A stretch of DNA of 64,000 nt, taken from contig NC_056761.1 in the NCBI RefSeq assembly GCF_018687715.1, forward strand, positions 20,390,001-20,454,000. Direction: 5' to 3'. The position numbers were made by a program, and so were the translations under genes. The first letter of the stretch is position 1. Each line of letters opens with the position of its first letter. The notes beneath the pieces were generated by a model. That model saw only the letters and a program-made list of their open reading frames with translations, ran no database searches and was not told the DNA's origin. Source of the stretch: Carya illinoinensis. Its lineage: Eukaryota; Streptophyta; Magnoliopsida; Fagales; Juglandaceae. Positions 35,200-47,241 of the stretch are shown one piece after another.

Positions 35200-37061
35200 A
35201 TACTTTTCTTTATTTTTTCTTTCTTTTTCTCTCCTGGTTTCCTCCCATGCGCGACACTCTCTCTCTCCTCCATTTCCGTCCTTTTCTTCCACCGCCCAGA
35301 TCGCCGCTGTCCAGCCACCATGACCTGCACCGCCCCCACAGGTCGACTCCCCTCCGGCCGGCGCACCTCCCCACCAAATTTCACCTACATCCAAGCCACC
35401 GTTAGCTGCCACGAGCTCCTCCAAGCCGCATGACTTTTGGGCCATTTGGCCGCCGTCGTTCCACCTCCGGCCACCACCTCTTCACCACATCATCACCGAG
35501 CTCTTGCCGTCCTAAACCACCTATTTCTAGCTCCGATCTGTTGCCGGAGCAGCCCCCACGAGCTCATCTTCATTTTGGTTGTTTCTCTCTTCCATCGCCA
35601 TTTCCTTCGCCACCCACGGCTCATTCTCAGTTCCACTAGCTTCATAAATACCTCTAGGTCATTCCTTATTAATCCCAAGCCTTGGTTTGTCCCCATTCAA
35701 AAGTGGGTATTTTACAACCCACAGTCACAGTGTATTTTACACTGTTACGTTGATTTTTCTCTGTCATTTGTAGCCTCTTGATCCTTCAAAAATTATCATA
35801 TAATGCTGTAAGTATTTTTCAAACTCTATTTTAGATTTAAATATATTATTACTTTTACAATAAATTCATTGACTGGTTGATTATTTCAGACTGAGTTCGA
35901 GGTGTCAAGGGTCGGATGGATTGAGGACGGAGTTGATTGTTTATTGTTGATGTTGAGTTTTGTTGGATAAATTATATCTTGAGGTGTGCATTGCATGGTT
36001 CATTCATGTGCATGTATTAAATTGAGAAAAACTGGTTTTATCAGTGTAAATGGATTTTTGGGTGCGTGTGTATCATGACCCCAAGCCGGGATGGGGTATT
36101 ATCTCGGTGGAGCTCTTTTGGTCACTCAGGAGTGGATAATACTAAGTGACATCCCCTGGGTTGTCGCTGGGCTACGACTGGATCACACGATACGGTAACG
36201 CTGTAGTGTCGACTCCGTGGTCCCTAGGCTGGCGGGGACTAGAGGATGGCCTGGTCCAGGTACGCACTGGGCGTGAGACTAGGCATCGCTCATTTAGGTG
36301 TCACATGCGTGGTCGTTACCTGCGGTGTGGCACAGGAGCCAGAGTGTGCGGATGATCCCTAGAGGTGATCATGGTGCATGCATTAAATTGGACCTGGTTT
36401 TGAATACTGGATATGGGCCATTTTCTGAGAAAATGGGAAGATTTTGTATGAGGATATTGTGATCTATTTTTTGGGAAAATGGTGGTTTCCTCGGTTTAGG
36501 CCATTATCTGGGATAATGGCAAGGACTGGTTTTAAAGGATATGTTTTGGCTAAAATGGGATTTTTAGCGTGCGTGGAAAAAATATGGATTTATGGGATAT
36601 GTGCATTTGACATCCTTTCATGCATATTGTTGAGTTTAATATATTTTTATCTTGTGGCGTTTGGATTATTACTTACCTGCGGCATCATTTTGGTACCGTA
36701 GATTTTGATATAGATGTTGAGGAGGAGGAGGAGGCTGAACCCGAGAAGGCGGCTCTGCCAAAGTTTTGATTTGAAGTTTTTATGTTAAAATTTATCTCTA
36801 CTAGTTTTATGTCTTGTATTTGGTTTTGAGACAATATTTGAGACTTGTAATATTTTATTATGTATGTTTTAAGTGAGTTTGTATTTAAACAAAAATTCTG
36901 GTACTTAGTTATAAGACTTTTTTTATCCGCTGCGTGATTTTATTGTACACTTGTTGTATGTACACACACTTGGCACTTGGCGATAGGATGGTGACCCGTG
37001 TTGTCATCATCCTGACGCTTCGATTTGCCCGTGTCCACATGTGGGAGTTGGGGGCATCACA
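35200..37061 (+). repeat. Copy B: LTR-like sequence, 5' truncated, inside M
   Basis: Ends GGGGGCATCACA at 37061; M sequence resumes exactly there (CTTACAATCACTACC matches the reverse complement of 42530-42546). The internal part (36070-36365) is homologous to 55205-55530. The left edge is approximate because the adjoining part of M has a deletion. No gag or pol. Confidence 0.65.
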
Positions 37062-39366
37062 CTTACAATCACTACCTATTTCTTCTATATCTTCCTTATC
37101 ACGTTTCCTCTTTTTGGGATCCACTTGGGTCACCTTTACTAAATTCTACATTCTAATTCAAGTTCTCATCCACTAAAGTGAACCTCCATGATTCAACTTA
37201 GGGTTAAGATACTAAGACCTTCATCTTACTCTTCTGTTAATCGCATTCCGATGCATGGCTCAGACAAACTAAGTCACGCATCCCAATCATAGACGATACA
37301 CTTGCCACTTCTTTCTCGCATCCTAGCCCACACTAAATCCTCATTCCCATCCATACATGCCACATGACTTTAAGCCAATTTTGAGGCTTAAATATTGTGT
37401 AGCCATGCTTAGGACAGATCACCCATTATATATGGTAAATCCATCTATCAATGTGTCTCACTAGATGCACATGTACCTTACCCACTTATCACCTAAGATC
37501 AACTTGAATACCTGTTTGTATAAACAAGCTCCATTCTCCGATACTAACTTCTACTCAAATCCGGTCAGCAAGACCTCCCTACTTCCTGGCCCTTTACAAG
37601 TTCATTCCAACACTTGACACGACAAGCTTCATTCAAACTACACCTCTGACTCGTCACGTAGCTCAAGGCTAATCCCAGGTTACATCGTGATACCCATCAC
37701 TATGATAGGGTCACATCACACCTACTTCAAGACACTGTTCCACAGTTCTCGATGCTACACAACATGCTCTAGGCTCCTCAATTACATCGTCCAACCTTCA
37801 TGACATGCCATCCGGTGTGTCATAACACCACATAGAGTACACTCCACGTGAACTCCTTTCCATCCACACTACACCACACATCACTATGACGTACGCCACA
37901 CGGTGCATCTCCACAACAACCAGCTAACATCTAACATAAACAATGAGAGATAGAGAGTTATACCATCGTTGGGATTAACCCATGCATTGCTCTCTACCTA
38001 TCAAGGTCAATGATGTTGGAAGGGTTGTACGTGGCGACTAAACCATGTACAATGGTTGTCCACCATGTAAAGTGGTGGTCTGGGCTTAGGGCTAGGCTAG
38101 AGGAGGCCAAGAGAGGCTGGGGGTGGTCTCAAGGTAGCTAGGGTGGTGGAGCATGGTGGAGCTATGGGTCTCAAGGCATGGAAATGGAGGGAGAGAGCTA
38201 GGGAAGCTTGATTGAGCATAGAGGTGGCTGAGGGAGTGTCATGGTGGCAGGTGGTGGCTCAAAGAGGTAGTGAGTGGTTGAAAGGTGATGGGTCTAAGTC
38301 ATGAGGTGCAACACATGTGAGAGAGAGGGAGGCTAGGTTAGGGGTGGATTGAAGCTATGGGTGGCGGGTTTGGTGGAGGAAAGGGCCACCAATGAGGTAG
38401 TGGTGGTACGGTGGAGTGGAGCTATTCCATGATGGCGTTGGGTGGAGGGTTTCATGTGATGGATAGGGAGAACTACGGGGAGGAAGAGGCCATGGGAGGA
38501 GGAGACTGGTGGTAGGGTGGAGCTTGTGAGAGAAGGTGGTTGTTGTGGTGCTCAGTGCTAACGGCAGCGGTGCACAGTGGAGAAATGGGTTTCACCCACC
38601 CATTTCAGTTGGGCTACCGCAAGAGGAGAGAGAGGGCTGCATGGGGATTGGGTTCCATGGTGGAGGCTTGTTGGTGTGAGGGGGGAGACGTCGGTGGTGG
38701 CAGTGAGGTGGGCGAACAGGGAGGGGCTGCTATCGTGCATGAGCTGAGGGAGAGGGAGGAGGGAGAGGGAAAGGAAAAAGTGAGGGAATAAGGTTAGGGA
38801 CTTAGGTATTTAATCCAGGCCCTACGTCTTGGGATCACTAAAATGATCTAACCGTAATGGAATTAAAACACTGATTTGAAAATATGTAAACATTAATTTA
38901 ACTAAAAACATAAAGAGGAGTTAAAATAAAATATTATTTTAACTAAAATTTAATTTAAAACTATAATCTTCATCCTTAATTAAATGATGAAGTTTTGCTA
39001 ATTATTTTAAGACAATAAAACCATTTAAATAAATTTAGAATTTTCAACATAATTTTAATCTCATAATTGTTTTGAATGACCAAAATCATTTAATTAAAAA
39101 TGATTTTTCACTGGAAAATTGATTATAATTAAATTAAAAACCATTTAATTTAAATGATTATAATTGTATTATTTAAAATCAAGCTTAGTCCAATAACATT
39201 GGAAATATCCTATATAAATATTTCTAAGACATTTAAAATATTCAAAGGTTTTAAAACACTGGACTTACTTTAGAAATCACTTGATATCTTTAAAAACACA
39301 CCATCAAGGTTCGGCAGCCAGAATGAGACTCGTAACCATAAGACAGAGAATAAGTAGGATGTTATA
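37062..39366 (-). repeat. Left arm of large inverted repeat (part of M)
   Basis: Reverse complement of 40179-42546, with many substitutions and indels. Landmarks: AAGTGAACCTC near 37167 against GAGGTTCACTTTAG near 42479, and the text around TTGGGATTAACC near 37971 against GGTTAATCCCAAC near 41471. Confidence 0.8.
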
Positions 39367-40178
39367 GGTGGAATCACTCCTTCATCCACCATTTTGTTTT
39401 CCAGATGATTGATGGTTGTAACGGTTGGAATAGATGACAGTTGACAGGATTATATGAGAAGTGTGAGATAAGTGTTAGGTGTCATAAGTGGATTTGTATG
39501 AGTTAAGAGTAATTTTGCTAGTGTTTAGTTTATTTTACTTGGAAGAATTTTTGAGACATTTGATTTTGAAGGACTTTTTATATCAAATTTCTTATTATTG
39601 TGGATTTCATGTTAAAGGGTTCACCCTCGGGCACGAGGCGTGGCAGTTATATTGCTACACCATTCTCCATATTGAATATTGAACTGGATATTTTTTCATG
39701 AATTCTGTAGACAAACTATTTTTATATGCACATTTTTTATGTCATTTAAACAACATAATTAATTTATGCACCGACTTCATAGTTAAAAGATATTTTCCTA
39801 TTATTTTGTTGTTATTATTGTTGTATTGAATCTTAAAACACCCTATGGCATGAAATTACTATTACTGTTACTAGCCTACCACAAGTGTAAAACCCTATTA
39901 TCGATTACTGGGATTAATATTAATCTCCCTGCCACGGGCATAAAACCATAGCTATTGTTACTAATATTGTTACTGCTTATGACCTTGGGGTAAAATTTGT
40001 TGAGTTGATAAATTTTTCTATTCACCACTACATTGCTTCTAACCTAGCACCTCTTGTTTTGCATATTGATATATGTTCACTGCTTATTGAGTCGATAGAC
40101 ACACCCATTTGCGTTCTATATTTTTTAGATTATCTTGAAAATCTATAAGGATTGTTGCTCGGTTGTAATAAGGGGTGG
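39367..40178. repeat. Host segment duplicated at 57729-58442
   Basis: Colinear with 57729-58442 through GATTTGTATGAGTTAAGAG, TTATTGTGGATTTCATGTTAAAG and GTAGACACACCCATTT-like landmarks. Non-coding; separates M from P. Confidence 0.8.
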
Positions 40179-40731
40179 TGTAATAATCCGCTTCTTTCTC
40201 TCTCTTATGGTCACAAGTGTCGTTCAATGTGCCGAACTGCGTGGCGTGTTTTTAAAGATATCAAGCGAATTCTAAAGTAAGCCCATTATTCTTAAGCCCT
40301 CGAATATTTTAAATGTTATGGAAATATTTATATGGGATATTTCTAGTATTATTGGACCAAGCATGATTTTAACTAAGACAATTATAATATCTTTGTAGAG
40401 CTCTAAAAATATTAATCCTAGAAAATCATTTTTATTAAATGATTTTAGTCATTTAAAAATATTATAAGATTTAAATTATCATGAAAACTCTAATTAATTA
40501 AATGGTTTTATTCTCTTAAATGTAATTAGCAAAACTTCATCATTTAATTAATAATGAAAGATTATATTTTAAAAACTAAAGTTTAGTTAAACAATATCTT
40601 ATCTTAATTACTCTCAGTGTTTTTAAGTTAAATTAGTATTTTAATCATCATTGTCAGATCAGATTGAAGACCCCAAGATGAAGGGCCTGGATTAAATACC
40701 CAAGCCCCTAACTTTTTCCCCTCACTTTTCC

Positions 40732-40739
<8 letters not shown>

Positions 40740-40826
<87 letters not shown>
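40740..40826. repeat. (CT)n microsatellite in P
   Basis: About 43 CT units. The matching place in M (about 38745-38785) is only a short GAGAGGGAGGAGGG-type purine run. Confidence 0.95.
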
Positions 40827-40829
<3 letters not shown>

Positions 40830-41773
40830 GGTTTTCACCCATTTCTCTCCTCCAACTCCACCGAGCACCACCATGACCATCTCCTCTCACCGGCAATCAT
40901 CTCCATGCCCAGCCATAGCCCAGCTGGAACCCCCATCTCCCCCGTGCTCTCTCACCCTCTCACGAGTTCTCCTCCAAGTGCCACCATGCTCTGCCACCCA
41001 GGCCACCACACTACCAACAACCTCCTTCCTCACCAGTGACCTTCCCTAGCCATCCCCATGCCTAACCAAAGTTCCTACCCCTCACACTCTCCCTCACTCT
41101 CTCACGGGTCTTCCATGACCCTCGGCCTAGATTATCTGCCCTCTAGCCACCATGCCACATCCCCCTCGCCACCATAGCTCCACCGGGAACCTCTCCACCA
41201 TGTTGAGCCATAGTCTCCAGCCATTCCCTTGCCTCACACGCACCCTCACTCTCTTTGATACACTATACACAGCTAGATGCCACCGTGCTCCACCCCTCAC
41301 TACCATTTTGAGACCACCATGAGCCTCCCTTGGCCTCCTCTAGCCAAGCCCAATGCCCAAACAACTCCCAAATGCCCAAAACAGTCACTGAATAACCACC
41401 ATATGAAGTTTAGCTGCCACATACGACCCTTTCGACGCCATTGACCATGATGGGTAGTGAGAAATGTATTGGTTAATCCCAACAATGGTATAACCCTCTC
41501 TCCCTCATTATTTATGTTAGATGTTAGTTGGTTAATTGTGGACTATGCTGTTGATAATTGTGGTAATTTGTAGTGTGGTCATGTACATTAAGTGTTGAGC
41601 ATAGTTGTGAAGTGTGGGTGTGAAGTATGTGTTGTAGTAGTGATGTTGAGTAGTGTTGTGAAGGGAGTACTTGTGGCGTGCACTCATGTCATGCAGCAAT
41701 GCACCGTGTGGCGTGCGTTGTAGTGGTGTTTGGCATAGTGTTGTGAAGGGAGTACACATGGAGTGTACTCCAT

Positions 41774-41851
41774 GTAGTGAAGTCATGATACATCGGATGG
41801 TGTGTACTCCACGTAGTGAAGTCATGATACATCGGATGGTGTGTCACGAAG
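41774..41851. repeat. 39-bp tandem duplication
   Basis: GTAGTGAAGTCATGATACAT recurs at 41774 and 41813; two nearly identical units. Confidence 0.85.
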
Positions 41852-44070
41852 GTTTGGATGGCGTAGCTGAGGAGCGTAGAACTTGTGGTGTAGTGTTGGG
41901 AACTGCAGACCAGTGTCCCGAAGTAGATGTGATGTGGCTCTACCGTAGTGACGATGTCACAATGTAGTTTGGGATTAGTCTTCATCTACATGACGAGATG
42001 GAGATGTAGTTGCAAATGGAACTACGCCGTGTTAAGTGTTTGGATGAACTATATTGTAGGACGGGTAACACGAAGGGTCATGCTAGCTAGGTTTGAGTAG
42101 AATTTGGTATCGGTGTATGGAGCTTATTTACTCAAGCGGGTGTTCAATGGATTATAAGTTGATCTTAGGTGATAAAAAGGGGTAAGGTACGTGTGTAATC
42201 TAGTTAGACACATGTGCTAGACGAATTTACCATATGTAATGGGTAATTTGTCCTAAGCACGAGTACATGATATTTAAGTCTTAGAGTTAGCTTAAAGCCA
42301 TGTCGCATGTATGGATGGGAATGAGGATGAAGTATGGGCTAGGATGCTGGAAGGAGTGATGTGTGTATTGTCTATGATTGGGATGTGTGACTTAGTCGGT
42401 CCAAGTCATGCATCGAAATGTGGTTAATAGGAAGAGTAAGACGAAAGTATTAGTGTCTTAACCCTAAGGTGAATCCTGAGGTTCACTTTAGTAGATGAGC
42501 ACTCAAGGTAAGACATTCAATTTGGAAGAGGTAATAATTGTAAGTGGATTCCAAAGGTTTTAGCATAGTAAAGGGCATGTAAGAGCATAGGATAGAAGGA
42601 GGGTGTTTCCAAGTGAAGTGTAGTTCTATTTCTAGTTTAGTTGCTTATGTACTAGATAGAGAATGACGCTAAGATTATGTGTATGCATGTAGGTTGCCAT
42701 CTGACACGCACATGAATGGACTGCATGAAGTGAGTATGGCATGGAGTCCAAGTAAATATTATGTTCATACCCTTCTAGAGATTTTTAAAAGATATGAAAA
42801 TGAAAATGAAATGTTTTTCCTTTATGAAATGACACGAATGCAATTTTATGAAAGAATACTAAGTATAATGTTTAAAGGTATATGTATGTAACAACCTTTT
42901 TTGACAGTCCCTTTTTATACATGTGATGGGTGACTATAATTAGTATTTTTTGTGTTTATTTTCATGAAAAGAAATGTTAAGGCTTATGTCTTATACTTTA
43001 AGCAATGCTTTAAACGACACGAAGAAAGTGTTTCAAAATATCCATATGAACTGATGTTTTAAATGATGCCATGAACTAACATTTTAAATGATACCATGAA
43101 AAATTATGTTTAATGATGCCATGGATTGATGTTTTAAATGATGCTTATATATATGATTTCCAAAGTTGCTTTTAAATGTTGAGGTTTAAGCTTATGCTTT
43201 TAAATCATGTTTATGAATTGAATAGACTGATGAATGAATGAAAAGAAAAGGACTAAAAGGACTGAATGAATGGATGAAAAGAAATGAATTGAATGTTTTA
43301 ATGTACGAAAATACGTAACGGCTATGACTGAATGAATGGGTACCAAAGGACTGGGTAGATTGGAATGCTGGGTTAGTAGTCCTGGTAGTGTACCTAGTGC
43401 TACCCATTGACTAAAAAGGGATTCCCAATTTGTCGCCATGAGCTGAGTCCGGGTCCAAAGGGAGACCGCAAACCTTGGCACATGGGGCGTAACAATGTGT
43501 AACAACTAATAGAAAATGATAAGAGAATGTATGTCTGATAAGAAAGAATGTATGTATGCTCAGACTCTTTAAAAAATGAAGGTACTAGGCGTGGAAAATG
43601 TTTTACGAAAGAAAAGAAAATCCTTTCAAGAAAATCCCCGCCTTGAAATGTTTTAAATGAACGAATGTCTTGTGTATAGTATATATGGAGTGATGAATGT
43701 TTGACTAAAAATCTATGTTAGTATATGTTGACTGTATGAAGTAATGCTTATGAGTCATTAACTCATTTTAGTTTTTATATGTTCCCTCCCTAAGACAAGA
43801 TTAGCATAACGCATCAAGATAGACAAAGCCCAAGGGGAAGAGCATAGAAGCCTAGGCACAATGTTTTGTATGAAAGACTTTTAATTATAAAATTTAATGC
43901 TTTCCACTGTAACCATATTTAAATTAATAAACACATTTAATTTTATAAACATGGGGTCTTTCGTATCTTGGGAAGAAAAGGAAAAAACTTTAAAACGGAT
44001 GGTAATTTCCGTCGCCTTTCTTAAAATCATTTTCTAAAAGTCCCACCACAAGGACGGGCATTACAGGCAA

Positions 44071-44449
44071 CCACCCGTATTGATCTAGTGGTGGTAGAGG
44101 TGCCAACAAAGGAGATAGTATAGAGCACCCATTCAGGAGGTTGTGTTGGTTGTAGATGGAAGAAGGGTTGAAGATTTATCCTCCAAACAAGAAATAAAAT
44201 TGGAGACAAAAAGCAACGACGAGGTTAAAAAAGAAAGAAAGAAAAAGAAGAGAGGAGAAAAGGATCAGAAGTGGGCTTGGAGATCCAAAAATGAAGGTAG
44301 GGGTAGACGGAAGTTTGAGTAAAAAACGGTGAGGTATATTGAATAAATAGAAGGGTAGTAGCATTTCTAGAGAAAGAAGGGTGACTCTACAAGTTCAAGA
44401 ACGCCCAAGCAGGGTTTGAACAAGGAGGCATTATGGTAGCTAGGCTTCA
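44071..44449. other. Unassigned 380-bp insert or paralogue-specific sequence
   Basis: Absent from the paralogous site near 58443-58450, where the flanks join directly. Purine-rich on the plus strand; no gene recognised. Confidence 0.4.
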
Positions 44450-44655
44450 TGCCATCAATCATAAGCTGGTGCAAAGGAGTAGCTGATCTCATTTAGAGGA
44501 CAAAATAGATGATGCTCTCTGAATTGACAATAAACCTTTCCTCCATTAAAAAAGTGAAGATATTTTAATAAAATTGGGATCGTCCTCTTTTGATTTTGGT
44601 ATATTAAATGATCTAATTATTTGAAAATAATTATTAAACTCCAATCTGAATTCCA
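44450..44655. repeat. Host segment duplicated at 58450-58655
   Basis: Shared text AATCATAAGCTGGTGCAAAGGA and AAACCTTTCCTCCATTAAAAAAGTG. In the second copy it continues straight into sequence found here only after the LINE (50362). Confidence 0.8.
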
Positions 44656-44906
44656 CCTTTAGCTCATAATCTAATGTTTAACTGTGATCTGGTCCTTCTC
44701 TCTCTACTCCCGAGAGAGTGAGAGTGTAAGGTTGTGTTTCTTTGTATCTTGATCAAAGAAAGTTGTCTCATAGCGAGAGCTAAGAGCATTGGTGCATTGC
44801 AGTGAATTATTTTGCAGGGTGGTCTTTGAAACTAGTTTCCTCTTGGTATCTAGGAATTCTATAGTTTTGTGTGTTAATAGATCTAGTTTGTGTGAAGTAT
44901 ACATCC

Positions 44907-45737
44907 ATGGGAGATGAGGACCTGTCAAAGCTATGGAAAGGTCTAAACTTGACTGAGGATGAAGAAGCTTTTGTCAAAATCTCAGACAAGGACCTCATGA
45001 TGGCGGCTCAAAGAGGGTCCTTCTGTTTGTTGGCAAAGGTCATCACCGAAAGAAGCTTCAATAAGGAGGCCTTTCGATCAACCATGCTCCAGGTATGGAA
45101 GGTGGAAGAAGAGGTAACCTTCACTGAGATAGGGGAGTGTAGCTTTATGATGGAGTTTAGGATGAAGACAGACAAGGACAAGATATTAAAAGGGAGGCCA
45201 TGGACCTTTGATCAAATCCTTATAGGAATTCAAGACATTGATAGTAGTCTCCACCCTAGTGCAGTCAGTTTCTCTCTAGAACCTTTTTGGGTGCAACTCC
45301 ACAACATCCCATTTGCATGCATGACCGAAAACTATGGCCACCAAATTGCCTTGGCTATAGGAAGAGTTCTCAAAGTGGAAGTGAACAAGGATGGCCAAGG
45401 TTGGGGAAAATGCTTGCGTGTTTTTTTGGAGGTAGATATCACCAAACCTCTGGCTCGTGGGAGATGGGTGGTAGGGGATAGGAAAGTCTGGTCTGCCTTC
45501 AAGTACGAGAGACTCCAAAGCTTTTGCTTTAGATGTGGAGTCATTATGCATCGAGGTAGGGGATGCTATAACCAGAGACCTCAAGCTGATCAACCAGCTC
45601 AATATGGTCCCTGGTTACGTGCCACCCCAAACAATATAAGGAGGGTCTACCTACTAAGTCACAAGTCAACGAAAGATCTTTGCAAGAAGTACAGTCAAGT
45701 GGGCTCCCCATACCTTTCCTCAGTTGTCAATTGCTAG
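44907..45737 (+). pseudogene. LINE ORF1 (DUF4283-like RNA-binding and CCHC knuckle)
   Basis: Nucleic-acid-binding ORF1 of plant L1 elements. Start ATG 44907 (MGDEDLSKLWKGL). About residues 40-190 match the DUF4283-type domain (LLAKVITERSFNKEAFRSTM, GRPWTFDQILIGIQD, FWVQLHNIPF). Near residue 210 an intact CX2CX4HX4C knuckle is seen (CFRCGVIMHRGRGC). The frame is undamaged to this point, then ends at 45737. The region 45738-46190, which should be the C-terminal tail, is broken into other frames. Confidence 0.85.
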
Positions 45738-46192
45738 CTTTTATCCATAGAGGAAAATAATAAGCTATCCCTTTCTGCACTACCCAAACCAACCCCCCTA
45801 CTCTAGTAAAAGACCCTGTAGTCGATATGGAACAAGACCCCACTGCCATAAGCCTGGAACCAACCAATACCAACCCAAGTCACTTCTCAGAAGTTCAAAA
45901 AGGCTAGTCAAACATTCCCAAGAGAACCTATCCCCTACTGAGTATCCTATACAAACCAGAAAAGCCACTTGGAAGAGGAAAGCCCGTGAACCCCACCCAG
46001 ATATACCTGAATTCTCAATCACCCAGTGGAACTTTTAAAGAAAAGACTTAGTGAAAGAACCTTGGGAGACATATCAAACATCAATAGCAAGAAAACCAAA
46101 CTGGACCATATGTGTATTGAGATCAAACAAGAATGTAAGGATGATCAACAAAAACAACAAGCAAAGGCTGCAAGGCAGCGCTGCCAAGAGTC

Positions 46193-47112
46193 ATGAGTTT
46201 AATAAGTTGGAACTACCAAGGGCTTGGGAACCCTCGGATAGTTCAATTCCTTAACCTCATGGTAAAGGACAAGTCCCCCTCCATGATTTTTCTCATGGAA
46301 ACCAAATGCACTAAATCAAGAATTGAAGAAGTTAAGAGAAGTCTGAATTTTGATGCCTGCATCTCTGTTGAAAGTAGGGGAAGCAGTGAAGGTCTTGCCT
46401 TCATGTGGAAAAATAATATTGATGTGTCCATTTACAACTACTCAAGGTGGCATATCAGTGCTAGTGTCTCGAGTTATCGAGGCTCACTTCCATGGTTCTT
46501 CACAAGATTCTATGGGCATCCTGAGACCTCTAAAAGGAATAGCAGTTGGGAGCTTTTAAAAGACCTCAAACCTTTGCCTAATACTCCAAGGTTGGTCTGT
46601 GGTGATTTCAATGAAATAACCTGCCAAGATGAAAAAGTGGGAGGTCCCCCAAACCTTATAAACAGATGGAGAAGTTCAAAAAAGCTCTTGAATTTTGTTC
46701 ATTGGAGATGATTTTGACTTTAGGTCCTAAATACACCTGGTCCAAAAACAGATGAGGTCCAAATTTCACTAAAGAACAGCTAGACTGAGGATTAGCAAAC
46801 CCAGCTTGTTTTCAGAGGTACAAAGAGGCATGTTGTATTGTATCTCCTGCAGTGAAGTCAGATCACTCACCACTACATATTGCCCTGTCAAACAAGAGGC
46901 ACCAGGACAGTTCCCCTTCTAAGGTGTTCAGATTCGAAGCAGCTTGGACACTTAAGGAGGGGTGTGCTGCTACCATAAAGAAGGCTTGGGGGAATCTAGG
47001 ATGGGGAGAGGATCATGTCCTAATCGTGGTAAAGAGATTGAGAAATCATAGTTCAGAGTTAAAGAAATGGAATGCTACTGAAAATAGGCATGCACCTGCT
47101 AAGATCAAATAG
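46193..47112 (+). pseudogene. LINE ORF2 endonuclease domain, interrupted
   Basis: APE-type endonuclease that nicks target DNA. Motifs: ISWNYQGLGN at the start, FLMETKC, VCGDFNEI, and SDHSPLHIAL (46860-46889), which carries the catalytic Asp-His. A frameshift near 46695 ends the first frame at 46711. Stops follow in the conserved frame at 46753-46755 (Trp expected), 46786-46788 (Arg expected) and 47110-47112. Confidence 0.88.
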
Positions 47113-47241
47113 AAAATGATAAAACTGAGTAAGCTTCAAGAAGCAGGCAAGGGGGAACATGTGGACTTAATGTTCAGGCTGCAAAATGGGATTGAACAAT
47201 CCCTTGCAGAGGAAGATCTAAAGTGGAAGCAAAGGGCAAAG

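Larger units (their letters stand above)
18372..39366 (-). mobile_element. Element M: solo-LTR-like insertion, minus strand, split by nested elements
   Basis: Left end TGTAATGCATGTCC (18372), right end GGATGTTATA (39366, CA decayed to TA). The flanks AGTGG (18367-18371) and GGTGG (39367-39371) fit a 5-bp TSD with one change, and 57715-57745 is the unoccupied site. Its own sequence is 18372-19130, 34924-about 35200 and 37062-39366, the reverse complement of element P (40179-44065). About 360 bp of the P sequence is missing next to insertion B. No retrotransposon coding domain occurs in M itself, so it behaves as a giant solo LTR of roughly 3.3-3.9 kb. Confidence 0.75.
40179..44065 (+). mobile_element. 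Element P: solo-LTR-like, 3.9 kb, uninterrupted
   Basis: Starts TGTAATAATCCG and ends GGGCATTACA. Flanks GGTGG (40174-40178) and GGCAA (44066-44070) each differ from the GGCGG of the empty site (58440 region) only by C/T or G/A changes, consistent with a decayed 5-bp TSD. It is the intact plus-strand relative of M. A C-rich, CCACCATG-rich segment (40840-41300) follows a microsatellite; proline/serine frames there are not convincing genes. A 39-bp duplication lies at 41774-41851. Confidence 0.7.

Noticed and set aside
38540..38791. Possible small genes in the G/C-rich parts of M, P, B and C (also 35092-35781, 40828-41049, 53862-54807)
   Set aside because: Frames are low complexity, differ between the paralogous copies and are not conserved in length.
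37062..44065. Reading M and P as the two LTRs of one element
   Set aside because: They are inverted relative to each other and have separate apparent target duplications.
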